From Mesobacillus jeotgali (GTDB lineage: Bacteria; Bacillota; Bacilli; Bacillales; Cytobacillaceae), in the NCBI RefSeq assembly GCF_900166585.1, contig NZ_FVZC01000009.1, positions 1 through 64,000 of the forward strand: DNA of 64,000 nucleotides. Direction: 5' to 3'. The translations under genes and the position numbers were made by a program. The notes under the pieces were generated by a model. That model did no database searches, was not told where the DNA came from, and saw only the letters and a list, made by a program, of their open reading frames with translations. How positions within the stretch are numbered: position 1 is the first letter of the stretch; each line of letters opens with the position of its first letter. This document shows, in pieces, positions 32,304 to 41,557 of this stretch.

Positions 32304-32879
32304 TTAATAAACAATTCTGCGCTTAATCACGCACAACGATGTCATCAATCCAGCACAGGTTATGGTGAGCAGGGAAAAGATGAATTTTTCCAACCCAATC
32401 ACCTTCAGGCCAGACAAAACCACTACACCATCAATTATGAAAATCAAGATTCCGACATTAAGAGGAAAAAATTTATGAATCAATTGGGCAAATAAATCCG
32501 TTCCGCCTGTGCTGGTTTCGTAACGAAGCATCAATCCAATCCCGCAGCCGACCAAAATCCCCCCCATGAATGCGCTAGGCAAAATGCCTAAGTGTATTCC
32601 GCGTTTCACTGGTACGAACAAATCAATGAACAAGCTTGATGCCAATAAACCGTACAAGCTATGAAAAAAGTATTTTCGTTCCAGTATCCATGCCAAAAAG
32701 AATAGAGGTATACTCAGGAGGATCATTGTGAGACCAGCAGGAAAACCATAAAAATAATGAATAATCAAGCCAATCCCGATCATACCTCCATCAAGGAGAT
32801 GGTGCGGAACCAAGAATCCATTCACTCCTACTCCAAGCATTAAGCTTCCCACTAGTACAGCAAGTAATTTCCCTTTCAT
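32304..32879 (-). CDS. YitT family membrane protein (short form)
   Basis: A 191-aa protein with about five helices. It has YitT-family marks 'GFLVPHHLLDGGMIGIGLII' (about 21-40) and 'GCGIGLMLRYETSTGGTDLF' (about 111-130). Typical YitT proteins are about 280 aa with a C-terminal cytosolic DUF2179 domain. This one stops after the membrane part. Function of the family is unknown. The start ATG has a rather weak ribosome site (GAAAGGG is within the coding start). Confidence 0.85.
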   Translation of the reverse strand: MKGKLLAVLVGSLMLGVGVNGFLVPHHLLDGGMIGIGLIIHYFYGFPAGLTMILLSIPLFFLAWILERKYFFHSLYGLLASSLFIDLFVPVKRGIHLGILPSAFMGGILVGCGIGLMLRYETSTGGTDLFAQLIHKFFPLNVGILIFIIDGVVVLSGLKVIGLEKFIFSLLTITCAGLMTSLCVIKRRIVY

Positions 32880-33000
32880 TCTAGATCACCAGCCTTGTCC
32901 TTCTTCAACTATTTCTATGTGGAAAGACAAGTGTTAGAACCTGAACAGCATAAAAACCCTTTTGGTGTAGGTTCCAGCAGTACAAGTTCCCGGATCATAT

Positions 33001-33030
33001 AAAAAAAAACCCGCCAAAATTGGCAGGTTC
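33001..33030 (-). terminator. Terminator of the second purine permease
   Basis: AACCTGCC-AATTTT-GGCGGGTT with T9 on the minus strand; one G-T pair. Confidence 0.88.
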
Positions 33031-33048
33031 TTGTCCATTATCAAACAG

Positions 33049-34350
33049 TTAATGAGGCAGAAAAGCAAGCTGGTAAAAGAACAGCACTGCGAAAACATAA
33101 AGCAACGGATGAACTTCACGCCATCTTCCTCTGACTACTTTTAGAAGAGGATAGGATATAAAGCCAAGCGCAATTCCAGTCGCTATGCTGGACGTAAGCG
33201 GCATGCTCAGAATGATCAGGAAAGCAGGGAAAGCTTCGTCAAGTTCATTCCAGCTGATATTAGAAATGCTACCCATCATCAAGCTTCCGACAATAATTAA
33301 GGCTGGAGCAGTAATCGCGGAGAGTCCGGAAACCGCACTGACAAGGGGGCCGAAGAATGCTGCAACGATGAACAGACCGGCAACCGTTAGCGAAGTAAGA
33401 CCCGTACGCCCTCCTGCTGCAACACCTGATGAGGATTCAATATAAGCAGTTGTCGGGCTTGTCCCGAACATAGCACCTGCAGCAGTGGCAATCGAATCAG
33501 AAAGTAAAGCTTCCCTGGCACGCGGCAGTGAATTTCCCTTCATCAGTCCAGCCTGGTGAGCAACGCCGATCATTGTCCCTGTCGTATCGAATATCGTCAC
33601 AAGGATAAAAGAAAAGACGACAGCGTACAAGCTGTTTTGAATAACATCCATAAGAGCTGTCAATGGATTAAGGACAATCATCCCTTCAGGCAGGGAAGGC
33701 ATTGACATAAATCCTTCTTTAAAGTCCAGTTGGCCAGTAAAGAAGGCAATGATTGCCGTGACGACCATTCCGAGAAACAGAGCTCCATTTACATTTAACA
33801 CCATTAAGATAAGTGTAATGGCGAGCCCGATCAAGGCGAGCACTGCTGATGGTGAATGCAAGTCACCAAGTCCCACAAGGTTACTTGGATGGTCGGTGAT
33901 AATTCCAGTAAGGCGCAATCCTATAAAAGCGATAAACAGGCCAATCCCAGACGTGATTCCGTGTTTTAGATTGACAGGTATTGCTTCAATTAATTTTTCC
34001 CGAAATGGCGTCAGGGAAAGTATAACGAAGATTAAACCAGCAATAAAAACAGCGGCAAAAGCTGTTTCATAAGTGATATTTTGGTGATTGCCGACAACGG
34101 AATAGGCAAAATAAGCATTCAAGCCCATTCCGGGAGCGATAGCAATTGGATAATTGGCAAACAAGGCCATCCACAATGTACCGATGACTGCAGCGATGAT
34201 TGTCGCTGTGAAAACTTGTTCAAAGGGAACGCCAGCATCAGCAAGGATGATAGGGTTGACAACCACGATATACACCATAGTAAAAAAGGTCGTTAAACCG
34301 GCCATCATTTCAGTTTTTATATTTGTGTTGTTCTCTTTTAATTTAAACAT
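33049..34350 (-). CDS. NCS2 purine permease, PurR-type promoter (PbuO-like)
   Basis: A 433-aa AzgA-branch NCS2 permease, paralogous to the 20479-21771 gene. Shared blocks include 'AGLTTFFTMVYIVVVNPIIL' near the start and 'AYIESSSGVAAGGRTGLTSL' near residue 300. It should carry guanine/hypoxanthine into the cell. ATG 34350 follows AGGAAC, a weak ribosome site. Instead of a riboswitch it has PurBox-like sequences on the promoter, which suggests PurR repression as for B. subtilis pbuO. Confidence 0.9.
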   Translation of the reverse strand: MFKLKENNTNIKTEMMAGLTTFFTMVYIVVVNPIILADAGVPFEQVFTATIIAAVIGTLWMALFANYPIAIAPGMGLNAYFAYSVVGNHQNITYETAFAAVFIAGLIFVILSLTPFREKLIEAIPVNLKHGITSGIGLFIAFIGLRLTGIITDHPSNLVGLGDLHSPSAVLALIGLAITLILMVLNVNGALFLGMVVTAIIAFFTGQLDFKEGFMSMPSLPEGMIVLNPLTALMDVIQNSLYAVVFSFILVTIFDTTGTMIGVAHQAGLMKGNSLPRAREALLSDSIATAAGAMFGTSPTTAYIESSSGVAAGGRTGLTSLTVAGLFIVAAFFGPLVSAVSGLSAITAPALIIVGSLMMGSISNISWNELDEAFPAFLIILSMPLTSSIATGIALGFISYPLLKVVRGRWREVHPLLYVFAVLFFYQLAFLPH

Positions 34351-34360
34351 GAGTTCCTCC

Positions 34361-34420
34361 AAAATACGAACGATTTTTAAGCACAATAAATATAATATTC
34401 GTTATTAGGTATTTTTACAA
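34361..34420 (-). promoter_or_regulatory. Promoter with two inverted PurBox-like elements
   Basis: On the minus strand: -35 TTGTAA (34415-34420), 17-bp spacer, -10 TATTAT (34392-34397). Inverted PurBox-like motifs 'AATACGAACGATT' (34363-34375 on plus) and 'AATATTCGTTATT' (34394-34406) overlap and follow the -10. The first matches the PurR consensus AAAACACGAACATT well, the second less well. Confidence 0.6.
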
Positions 34421-34524
34421 GGGTGAATTTAAATTTAAGCCAAATAATTTTGGTGTGCGCATAATCGGTGGATATCTTAAGTAGCGCGGTCAGGCTGTAA
34501 TATTTTACCCTTATCAGGAAGTTT

Positions 34525-35780
34525 TCTCTCCCACAGGTACGCATAATTGTTGGGAAGGGGACCGTATGTGGGGTTTCTGTTCCCATAAGGGTTCCAATTG
34601 CAGGTAATGAGGCACTTATAATGGGGTTCTCTGACATAAGGGTGCCAATCAAGCTGTTAGAGATTCTTATGATTGGTTTCTCTACCACATAAGGGTCCCG
34701 ATCAAGCGCAAGAGGTCGTTATGAGCGCGTTTTCTCCCGCATGAGGGTGCCAATCGGCCGGAAAGAGACCCTTATGGATGGTTTCACTCCCCTATAAGGG
34801 TGCCGATTGAGCGTAAAGAGGACCTTATAAATAGTTTCTCACCCACATAAGGGTCCCGATCAAGCGGAAAGAGGTCCTTATGAGCGCGTTCTCTTTTGCA
34901 TAAGGGTGCCGATCGGCCATAAAGAGGCCCTTATGGGTGGTTTCTCTCCCGCATAAGGGTGCCGATCGGCCGTAAAGAGGTCCTTATGGACGGTTTCACT
35001 CCCGCATAAGGGTGCCGATCGGCCGTAAAGAGGTCCTTATAAGCGCGTTCTCTCCCACATAAGGGTCCCGATCAAGCGTAAAGAGGCCCTTATGAGCGCG
35101 CTCTCTCCCGCATAAGGGTGCCGATTGGACAGAATGAGACCCTTATGGACGGTTTCACTCCCGCATAAGGGTGCCGATCGGCCGTAAAGAGGTCCTTATA
35201 AGCGCATTCTCTCTCGCATAAGGGTGTCGATCGGCCGTAAAGAGGTTCTTATGAGCGCATTCTCTCCTGCATAAGGGTGCTGATTGAGCGTAAAGAGGTC
35301 CTTATGAGCGCATTCTCTCTCGCATAAGGGTGTCGATCGGCCGGAAAGAGGTTCTTATGAGCGTATTCTCTCCTGCATAAGGGTGCTGATTGAGCGTAAA
35401 GAGGCCCTTATGAGCGCGTTCTCTCTCGCATAAGGGTGCCGATCGGCCGTAAAGAGGTCCTTATGAGCGCGCTCTCTCCCGCATAAGGGTGCCGATTGGA
35501 CAGAAAGAGACCCTTATGGACGGTTTCACTCCCCCATAAGGGTGCCGATCGGCCGTAAAGAGGTCCTTATAAGCGCGTTCTCTCCCACATAAGGGTCCCG
35601 ATCAAGCGGAAAGAGGTCCTTATGAGCGCGCTCTCTCCCGCATAGGGTGCCGATCGGCCGTAAAGAGACCCTTATGGATGGTTTCTATCCTGCATAAGGG
35701 TGCCGATCGGCCGTAAAGAGGTCCTTATAAGAACGTTCTCACCCCCATAAGGGTCCCGATCGAGCGGAATAGCATCTTTA
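34525..35780. repeat. Satellite array: about 24 units of 53 bp
   Basis: 'ataaggg' recurs at 34585, 34636, 34689, 34741, 34794, 34847, 34900, 34953, 35006 and on to 35747. The period is exactly 53 bp for most steps (51-52 at the edges and at one 1-nt deletion near 35642). Each unit reads roughly 'cataagggtgccgatcggcc', 'gtaaagaggtccttatg', then a 16-nt linker 'agcgcgttctctcccg'. 'cataaggg' pairs with 'cccttatg', and 'ccgatcgg' is palindromic. Left-most units are most diverged. There is no open frame or unique spacer. It lies upstream of the permease promoter. Confidence 0.95.
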
Positions 35781-35787
35781 TTCATTA

Positions 35788-35818
35788 AAATAGACTGCAG
35801 GCTTTATCTGCAGTCTTT
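35788..35818 (-). terminator. Terminator of the DHODH-like membrane gene
   Basis: AGACTGCAG-N7-CTGCAGTCT, on the minus strand followed by ATTTTAAT. The T run is imperfect. Confidence 0.7.
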
Positions 35819-35833
35819 AATCACCTGGATTTT

Positions 35834-37648
35834 TTAAAAAAAGTCTTTTGTCAGCCATAAACCGCCAAGGTAAAGTGCCAGGGCAAAATAGGCAGGGAGA
35901 AGATGAATAAAATCAATATAACCGATATAAAAATGTGTGAATATCCCAGCAGAAAAAGCTGGAATACCGCCAAACAAAAATGCCCTCCAAACCCAGCTTG
36001 AGCCTTCGTGGAAACCCCAAAGAGCTAAAGTGAGGACCAGCAGTCCTACGCTGAAAAGTGCACTGCCAAATCCTGCACGGTCATGGGCGATCACAGGGAT
36101 CAGTTTTTGATTCAGAGAATTTAGCTGATCAGGTGTCATGCAAATATATTGGAGATCTGTATCGACAAAGACATATGTAGCTCCGATAGTGGAAATCACG
36201 ATTCCTCCCAGGACAAAAGAGAACCCTAAGATTACAAACATAAACTGACCATAAACTGCTTTTTTCCAGGCTGGATGGTTCGTGCGGTTTTTGGAAATTG
36301 GCGGTTCATTCACTGCCCGTGTCTTTCTGAATCCAAGTATATATACAGGGAGCAGAATCAGCCAAAACAAGCCGTGAACCCAGTCGAAATAACCGAACCC
36401 AAGGAACAGCAAAATTCCGAGGAAGCCGGTGATGGCGCCGATATTGTACGCTTTCCTTGTCCAGTGGATTCCGTGTCTGATGCCATGCCGGGCAAGCTGC
36501 ATATAAATATATCCACCAGAAATCATCGTTCCGGCCAGGGTCATCCTGTCATGGGACATGAATTTATACAGATTTGGGTTATAGGCCATCAACTCCAGCC
36601 TGCTCATCTGCATGAAAGCTTCATCATAGGAAAGGATCACCTTTGTAAAACTAAAGAATAGAACAACAGAGCCCCCGATTAGAATAAACAGCCCAAACAG
36701 CCAATACCAAAGCCATCCTGGATAAATAACTTTTTCTTCTTGTCGGCAATCCAACATTGCTTCATAGATTCTTTTAGGCAAGCCTGGTCCTGAAGCGACA
36801 TAGCCTCCAGACAAAAAGACAAGTTCTGCTCCTGCTTTGAATAGTTCAAGTGCGTCAGCCGGTTCAGCCACTCCGCCTGATGTTATGACGGGTAAAGCAA
36901 TTTTTTGCTTTACCAACTCTATAGCGCGCACCAAATCGTTAGTTTGCTGCAGGGGCAAAACTTGGTTATGTGCTGTCAGCACACGGTCTTCCTCAATCAT
37001 GATTCCATCACAGAACTGACTTGCAAACTTAAGCTTTGATAGACTTTCACCAACTTCCGAATGCCTGATAGCTAAAAGTAAAGGTTTATTGCTCAATACT
37101 GTTTTTAGGTTTACAAGATCCTCGCGGCTTTTTATACAATCAATTCCAATAACAAAAGCATCACCAATTTCTTTTAATTGTCCGGCAATTATTTCTGGTT
37201 CCTCAATCCGTATCATGACTGGGACAGTAACACTGGCCTTTTTTAAGGATTCGATTGTAGCTTTAAGACCAATCGTTTGTGGATTTTCAGGCAGAATCAG
37301 GACATCTCCTGTCGGGGAAATGGATGCTTTAGTTTCAGGTTTCCTGGGCTGAGTAGTGATTGGACCAATCTCAATAGCACCGAACCCAAGGTTTGGGAAA
37401 GCGTGAATTCCTGTTAATCCAGGGTCTATTTTTCCGCTTAACCCAATCGGGCTTTTGAAATGGACTCCAAAGAGAGAGCGGGATATTTTTTCGGAAGGAG
37501 ACAAATGACCAAGAAACTCGATGAATGATCTTCCTCCTGGCAGCTTAGAAATCGTCGACATTCCCCGGTGGATAAGTTCCCGGCCTGCATTCCCCGGCAG
37601 CCGAGACAGCCAGGGTTTAAATAGCGGGTGATATGACCAGTCCGGCAT
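35834..37648 (-). CDS. Membrane protein with degenerate dihydroorotate dehydrogenase domain
   Basis: A 604-aa fusion. Residues about 1-310 resemble class 2 dihydroorotate dehydrogenase: an N-terminal helix, 'LGFGAIEIGPITTQPRKPET' and the FMN-phosphate loop 'LPVITSGGVAEPADALELFK' through 'GGYVASGPGLPKRIYEAM'. Residues about 320-604 form some seven or eight hydrophobic helices. The catalytic block N-x-S-SPNT of class 2 enzymes is replaced by 'VIGIDCIKS', and the 'AGxDKN' motif by 'SGKIDPG'. Orotate synthesis is therefore doubtful. ATG 37648 follows GGAGG. It is monocistronic and no pyr gene is near. It may be a flavin-binding membrane oxidoreductase or a dead enzyme with a new role. Confidence 0.75.
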   Translation of the reverse strand: MPDWSYHPLFKPWLSRLPGNAGRELIHRGMSTISKLPGGRSFIEFLGHLSPSEKISRSLFGVHFKSPIGLSGKIDPGLTGIHAFPNLGFGAIEIGPITTQPRKPETKASISPTGDVLILPENPQTIGLKATIESLKKASVTVPVMIRIEEPEIIAGQLKEIGDAFVIGIDCIKSREDLVNLKTVLSNKPLLLAIRHSEVGESLSKLKFASQFCDGIMIEEDRVLTAHNQVLPLQQTNDLVRAIELVKQKIALPVITSGGVAEPADALELFKAGAELVFLSGGYVASGPGLPKRIYEAMLDCRQEEKVIYPGWLWYWLFGLFILIGGSVVLFFSFTKVILSYDEAFMQMSRLELMAYNPNLYKFMSHDRMTLAGTMISGGYIYMQLARHGIRHGIHWTRKAYNIGAITGFLGILLFLGFGYFDWVHGLFWLILLPVYILGFRKTRAVNEPPISKNRTNHPAWKKAVYGQFMFVILGFSFVLGGIVISTIGATYVFVDTDLQYICMTPDQLNSLNQKLIPVIAHDRAGFGSALFSVGLLVLTLALWGFHEGSSWVWRAFLFGGIPAFSAGIFTHFYIGYIDFIHLLPAYFALALYLGGLWLTKDFF

Positions 37649-37864
37649 AATAACCTCCAAAATTTGTATCTTTTCTTTTCATTCTAACGTAAAAGGATTC
37701 ACGTGGCAGCTGGGCAAAATAAACTTTTAAGAAAAATCGACTGCAATTAGAAATGTGAAATGGAAGAAATCTTTTGTAAGTGTACATAGTTTCCCGTTTG
37801 CCCTGCATAAAAAGGAATACTTCTAGCAAAAATAGGGTAGAAATTTGAATGTGGAGGTAGAAGA

Positions 37865-38047
37865 ATGGATGTAAACCGTGTTAAGCAAATATTATCTTCA
37901 TCTGCAGAAATTGATGTCACTTATAATGGTGCTTCCGTCTGGATTGACCAATTAAATGAGGATGGCAGGACGGCGACCGTACACCTTCGGGGGCCGCTGG
38001 AAGAGAGGACTACCGTGGAAATTTCCGAGCTGCAGGAAAGGTCTTGA
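37865..38047 (+). CDS. H-type small acid-soluble spore protein (second copy)
   Basis: A 60-aa SspH-family protein, 'MDVNRVKQILSSSAEIDVTY' with 'ASVWIDQLNEDGRTATVHL'. It is related to the product at 29932-30111 but clearly diverged. GGAGG precedes the ATG at 8 nt. Own terminator. Confidence 0.88.
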   Translation: MDVNRVKQILSSSAEIDVTYNGASVWIDQLNEDGRTATVHLRGPLEERTTVEISELQERS

Positions 38048-38087
38048 TTTAATGAGGCGAGGAGAGGCCACTTTTTAAATAATCATG

Positions 38088-38123
38088 ACCGCCGTTATGC
38101 AAATAAATGTACGGCGGTTTTTT
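38088..38123 (+). terminator. Terminator after the second SASP gene
   Basis: ACCGCCGT-N13-ACGGCGGT (with one extra T) followed by T6. Confidence 0.88.
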
Positions 38124-38206
38124 AGTATGGCACAATATAAATAATACCTATAGAGGTTTATTCACTGTTGTTTATAGGTATTTTACATTTGAAAGGAGAG
38201 ATGAAA

Positions 38207-38590
38207 ATGTTCCATCATACAATTGAAGTGGACAAGTCATTGGACGAAGCGGTATCGGCACTGGAAGCGAGCTTGAAAAATGAGAAATTTGGTGTCCTCT
38301 GGTCATTGAATATGAAGGAGACACTGGCAGGCAAGGGCGTTGAACTAGATGGGGACTATATCATCCTTGAAGTCTGCAATCCGCATGAGGCAAAAAGGGT
38401 ACTGGAGAAAAATCCTCTTATAAGCTATTTCCTTCCTTGCAAAGTTGTTGTCTATAAAGAAAATGATTCAACCAAAGTTGGGCTTCCAAAACCAACAGAA
38501 TTAATTAAATTTGTTGAAAACGATGACTTGCAGGCAATTGCTTCAGACATTGAAAAGAGATTGATCGGTGCGATTGACAGCATTAAATAG
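38207..38590 (+). CDS. DUF302 domain protein
   Basis: A 127-aa DUF302 protein beginning 'MFHHTIEVDKSLDEAVSALE', with 'GVLWSLNMKETLAGKGVELD' and 'ILEVCNPHEAKRVLEKNP' (conserved Cys). The family is widespread, small and cytosolic, with no settled function. ATG 38207 is 8 nt from AAAGGAG; an ATG 6 nt upstream is too close. Confidence 0.88.
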   Translation: MFHHTIEVDKSLDEAVSALEASLKNEKFGVLWSLNMKETLAGKGVELDGDYIILEVCNPHEAKRVLEKNPLISYFLPCKVVVYKENDSTKVGLPKPTELIKFVENDDLQAIASDIEKRLIGAIDSIK

Positions 38591-38611
38591 TAGTTTTTAA
38601 AAAACAGAAAT

Positions 38612-38644
38612 CAAAAGGCCCAGGAGGATTCCCTGGGCCTTTTG
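38612..38644. terminator. Bidirectional terminator, DUF302 / pit
   Basis: CAAAAGGCCCAGG-AGGATT-CCCTGGGCCTTTTG between convergent genes. Confidence 0.93.
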
Positions 38645-38650
38645 ATCTTA

Positions 38651-39649
38651 TTAAAGGATAGCATTTAAAATAAAGTACGAGATGGCTGCTACAGTTGCCG
38701 AAATTGGCAAGGTAATAACCCACGTAATAATCATACGTTGAGCAGTTGTCCACTTTACGCCTTTTACTCTGTGTGCTGTTCCAACTCCTAGAATAGAAGA
38801 TGAAATAACGTGAGTTGTACTTACAGGCAGATGTATATAGGTTGCTCCGAAAATGATCATGGCACCTGTTAAATCTGCGGCTACACCGTTTACAGGACGG
38901 ATTTTCATAATGTTTCCGCCGACTGTCTTAATGATTTTCCAGCCTCCGACTGATGTACCAAGACCCATAGCAAGAGCACAGGAGAATTGAACCCAGAAAG
39001 GAATATCATTGGTTGTCAGATAATTATTTGCAATCAATGCCATCGTAATGATCCCCATGGCCTTTTGCGCATCGTTCGTTCCATGTGTAAAAGACTGCAA
39101 GGCCGCCGTAGCAACCTGGAAATAACGGAAATTCTTGTTTGTCTTTGTCAGATTGTTATTCCTGAACAAGACTTTAAAAATGCTGTAAACAAGGAATCCT
39201 ACTGCAAATGCTAAAAGTGGTGAAATGATCAGTGCCTGAAGAATTTTTAAGAATCCGTTGTAATTCAGGGCACTAAATCCTGAAGCTGCAATTGCCGCAC
39301 CGGCAATCGAGCCAATGATAGCATGCGACGAACTGCTGGGAATTCCGTAATACCATGTCAACAGGTTCCAGAAGATTGCAGCAATCAAAGCAGCTAAGAT
39401 AACTAGCGATCCATTTTCAAGGGTGAAAGGATCGACAATATCTTTTGTAATTGTTTTAGCTACACCAGTAAACGTCATGGCTCCAACAAAGTTCATGATG
39501 GCAGCCAACAAAATCGCATGGCGGGGTTTAAGAGCTTTTGTTGACACGGAAGTGGCGATCGCATTAGCTGTATCATGGAAACCGTTGATAAAGTCAAATG
39601 CAAGAGCCCCAATAACAATCAATACTGTTACTAAAAATACTACATCCAT
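38651..39649 (-). CDS. pit: PiT-family inorganic phosphate transporter
   Basis: A 332-aa PiT permease (B. subtilis YkaB type). The duplicated family signatures are 'FINGFHDTANAIATSVSTKA' near residue 20 and 'QSFTHGTNDAQKAMGIITMA' near 187. It moves phosphate, probably as a metal-phosphate complex, with protons or sodium. It lies 12 bp downstream of the PhoU-like ykaA gene on the same strand, the usual low-affinity phosphate uptake pair. Confidence 0.94.
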   Translation of the reverse strand: MDVVFLVTVLIVIGALAFDFINGFHDTANAIATSVSTKALKPRHAILLAAIMNFVGAMTFTGVAKTITKDIVDPFTLENGSLVILAALIAAIFWNLLTWYYGIPSSSSHAIIGSIAGAAIAASGFSALNYNGFLKILQALIISPLLAFAVGFLVYSIFKVLFRNNNLTKTNKNFRYFQVATAALQSFTHGTNDAQKAMGIITMALIANNYLTTNDIPFWVQFSCALAMGLGTSVGGWKIIKTVGGNIMKIRPVNGVAADLTGAMIIFGATYIHLPVSTTHVISSSILGVGTAHRVKGVKWTTAQRMIITWVITLPISATVAAISYFILNAIL

Positions 39650-39661
39650 TTCTCAGGCTCC

Positions 39662-40279
39662 TTACGCGTTTTTCATGACAATGCTTTCGAGGGTGTTTGC
39701 AACATCCTGGCAGCTGTCTGCGATCTCTTCAAGACCTTCATATATTTCCTTGTACTGAATGATTCGGATTGGGTCCTTTTCAACAGAGAATAGATGCTTA
39801 ATGGATTGGCGAAGGACGCCATCACATTTTGATTCAAGATCTTTAATCCGGATGGCATGTTCTCTTATTTGTTTAAGTTTCTTTGTAGTTAATAACTGAA
39901 CAGCTTGTTCAATCTCAAATGAAGCACTCTTGATGGCAGCCACGAACTGCATCATGAACTCATCAGCTTTCGTGATTGAATACATGTCGAACAGGTTCGC
40001 ACATTGTTCCATTCCATCAAGGACATCATCCATTGACATAGAAAGGGCTAGAATATCTTCTCTTTCGATAGGAGTGATGAATGCGTTATTCAATTCCATG
40101 ATCACATCATGGATCAAATTATCACCCTTCGTCTCCATATCCTTCATTTTTTCAGTGAAAATTTTTAGATCGCTTGCATTGTTTAGCTTATAATCAGCAA
40201 AATACTCACTGCTTTCTTTCAGATTCACGGAAATATCCGTAAGCAAGATGGCAAACTTGTCTTTTTTCCTGAAAACCAT
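39662..40279 (-). CDS. PhoU-like DUF47 protein YkaA
   Basis: A 205-aa helical protein of the DUF47/PhoU-like family. It contains 'MVFRKKDKFAILLTDISVNL' at the start and the metal-binding-type motif 'MDDVLDGMEQCANLFDM' near 90. It is encoded just upstream of pit and probably modulates that transporter. ATG 40279 follows GGGGGTAAC; an ATG 24 nt upstream has no ribosome site. Confidence 0.9.
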   Translation of the reverse strand: MVFRKKDKFAILLTDISVNLKESSEYFADYKLNNASDLKIFTEKMKDMETKGDNLIHDVIMELNNAFITPIEREDILALSMSMDDVLDGMEQCANLFDMYSITKADEFMMQFVAAIKSASFEIEQAVQLLTTKKLKQIREHAIRIKDLESKCDGVLRQSIKHLFSVEKDPIRIIQYKEIYEGLEEIADSCQDVANTLESIVMKNA

Positions 40280-40665
40280 AATGTTACCCCCACTGTTATC
40301 CAAATAATTTTTGAAGCGAGATTCATTTTAGCCTATAGATGTCGAAATATGAAGATGTTTGCAAAAAAATTTACAAAAACTTAATAATTGCCTCGTTTTA
40401 CTTTTTACATTCTTCACAAAAGATTAATATTAGATTCCTCGTTTATTCATCCTCTAAACAATTTTTCAGTGGAAAAGCCTATTTTTTCTATAATGATTTG
40501 TCCACCTGTTTAGGACAATTTTTTGCCGGGAAATTAGAAATTACCCACCTGAAAACTTCGGCTATTGAGCCGTTTATATAGATTCACGGCTGTCGGCATG
40601 GCAGCCGTTTTGATTTGTAATGATCTTGACTCAGGGATAAAATGTATAAAACAGGAGGGGATTTC

Positions 40666-41493
40666 ATGGCAAACGTTTTTGATAAGGTAAAATTACATAA
40701 TGGAGTGGAAATGCCTGTTTTCGGTCTTGGTGTTTATAAAGTAGAAGAAGGGGTGCAAATCGAAGAAACGATTCAATCAGCCCTTGATTTAGGCTACAGG
40801 CTGATTGATACCGCTTCTTTTTACAACAATGAAGAAGGTGTAGGGCGAGCAATCAGGAACAGCAATATTCCAAGGGAAGAACTATTCATCACCACGAAAG
40901 TCTGGAATTCGGAACAGGGATATGACAATACTTTACGGGCATTCAATCGAAGTATGGACAGACTTGGTCTGGAGTACCTTGATTTGTATTTAGTGCATTG
41001 GCCTGTAAAAGGGGTGTATTTGGAAACCTGGCGGGCCCTGGAGAGGCTTTATCATGAAGGAAGGGTAAAGGCGATTGGTGTCAGCAATTTTAAAATACAT
41101 CATTTGCAGGATCTTTTAAATCATTGCGAGGAAAAGCCAGTTATTAATCAAGTAGAACTCCATCCACTGCTTTCGCAAGAAGAGCTTCGAAATTACTGCC
41201 GTCAAAATGACATTATAGTCGAAGCATGGTCCCCATTATCCAGAGGAAGATTCCTTACTGACCCAATATTGAGCAGCATCGCGCATCGCTATGGAAAGAC
41301 ATCTGCCCAGATCATTTTAAGATGGCATCTGCAGCATGAGATTATTCCGATTCCAAAATCGGTCAATCCATCAAGGCTGAAAGAAAATACTGAGGTATTC
41401 GATTTCCAGCTTAGTCAACAAGAGATGGCGGAGATTGATGGACTTAACAAAGATCAGCGTTTTGGTGCCGATCCTGACCATATCGATTTTTAA
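40666..41493 (+). CDS. Aldo/keto reductase, second paralogue
   Basis: A 275-aa AKR closely related to the 17273-18103 product. It has 'DTASFYNNEEGVG' (Asp, Tyr), 'FITTKVWNSEQGYDN' (Lys), 'YLVHWPVKG' (His) and the C-terminal 'IPIPKSVNPSRLKENTEVF'. Likely NADPH-linked reduction of small aldehydes such as methylglyoxal. ATG 40666 follows AGGAGGGG. The two copies face opposite ways 23 kb apart, so they are an old duplication or separate acquisitions rather than a recent tandem. Confidence 0.92.
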   Translation: MANVFDKVKLHNGVEMPVFGLGVYKVEEGVQIEETIQSALDLGYRLIDTASFYNNEEGVGRAIRNSNIPREELFITTKVWNSEQGYDNTLRAFNRSMDRLGLEYLDLYLVHWPVKGVYLETWRALERLYHEGRVKAIGVSNFKIHHLQDLLNHCEEKPVINQVELHPLLSQEELRNYCRQNDIIVEAWSPLSRGRFLTDPILSSIAHRYGKTSAQIILRWHLQHEIIPIPKSVNPSRLKENTEVFDFQLSQQEMAEIDGLNKDQRFGADPDHIDF

Positions 41494-41524
41494 TGTTTCA
41501 CCAGAAGAAATAAAGATAGCACGT

Positions 41525-41557
41525 AACGGGCTGAATTTTTTATCAGCCCGTTTTTTA
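41525..41557 (+). terminator. Terminator after the aldo/keto reductase gene
   Basis: AACGGGCTGA-N6-TCAGCCCGTT with T6. Confidence 0.9.

Noticed and set aside
34525..35780. CRISPR array
   Set aside because: The period is regular, but there are no unique spacers: both the hairpin part and the linker repeat from unit to unit. No cas gene is present.
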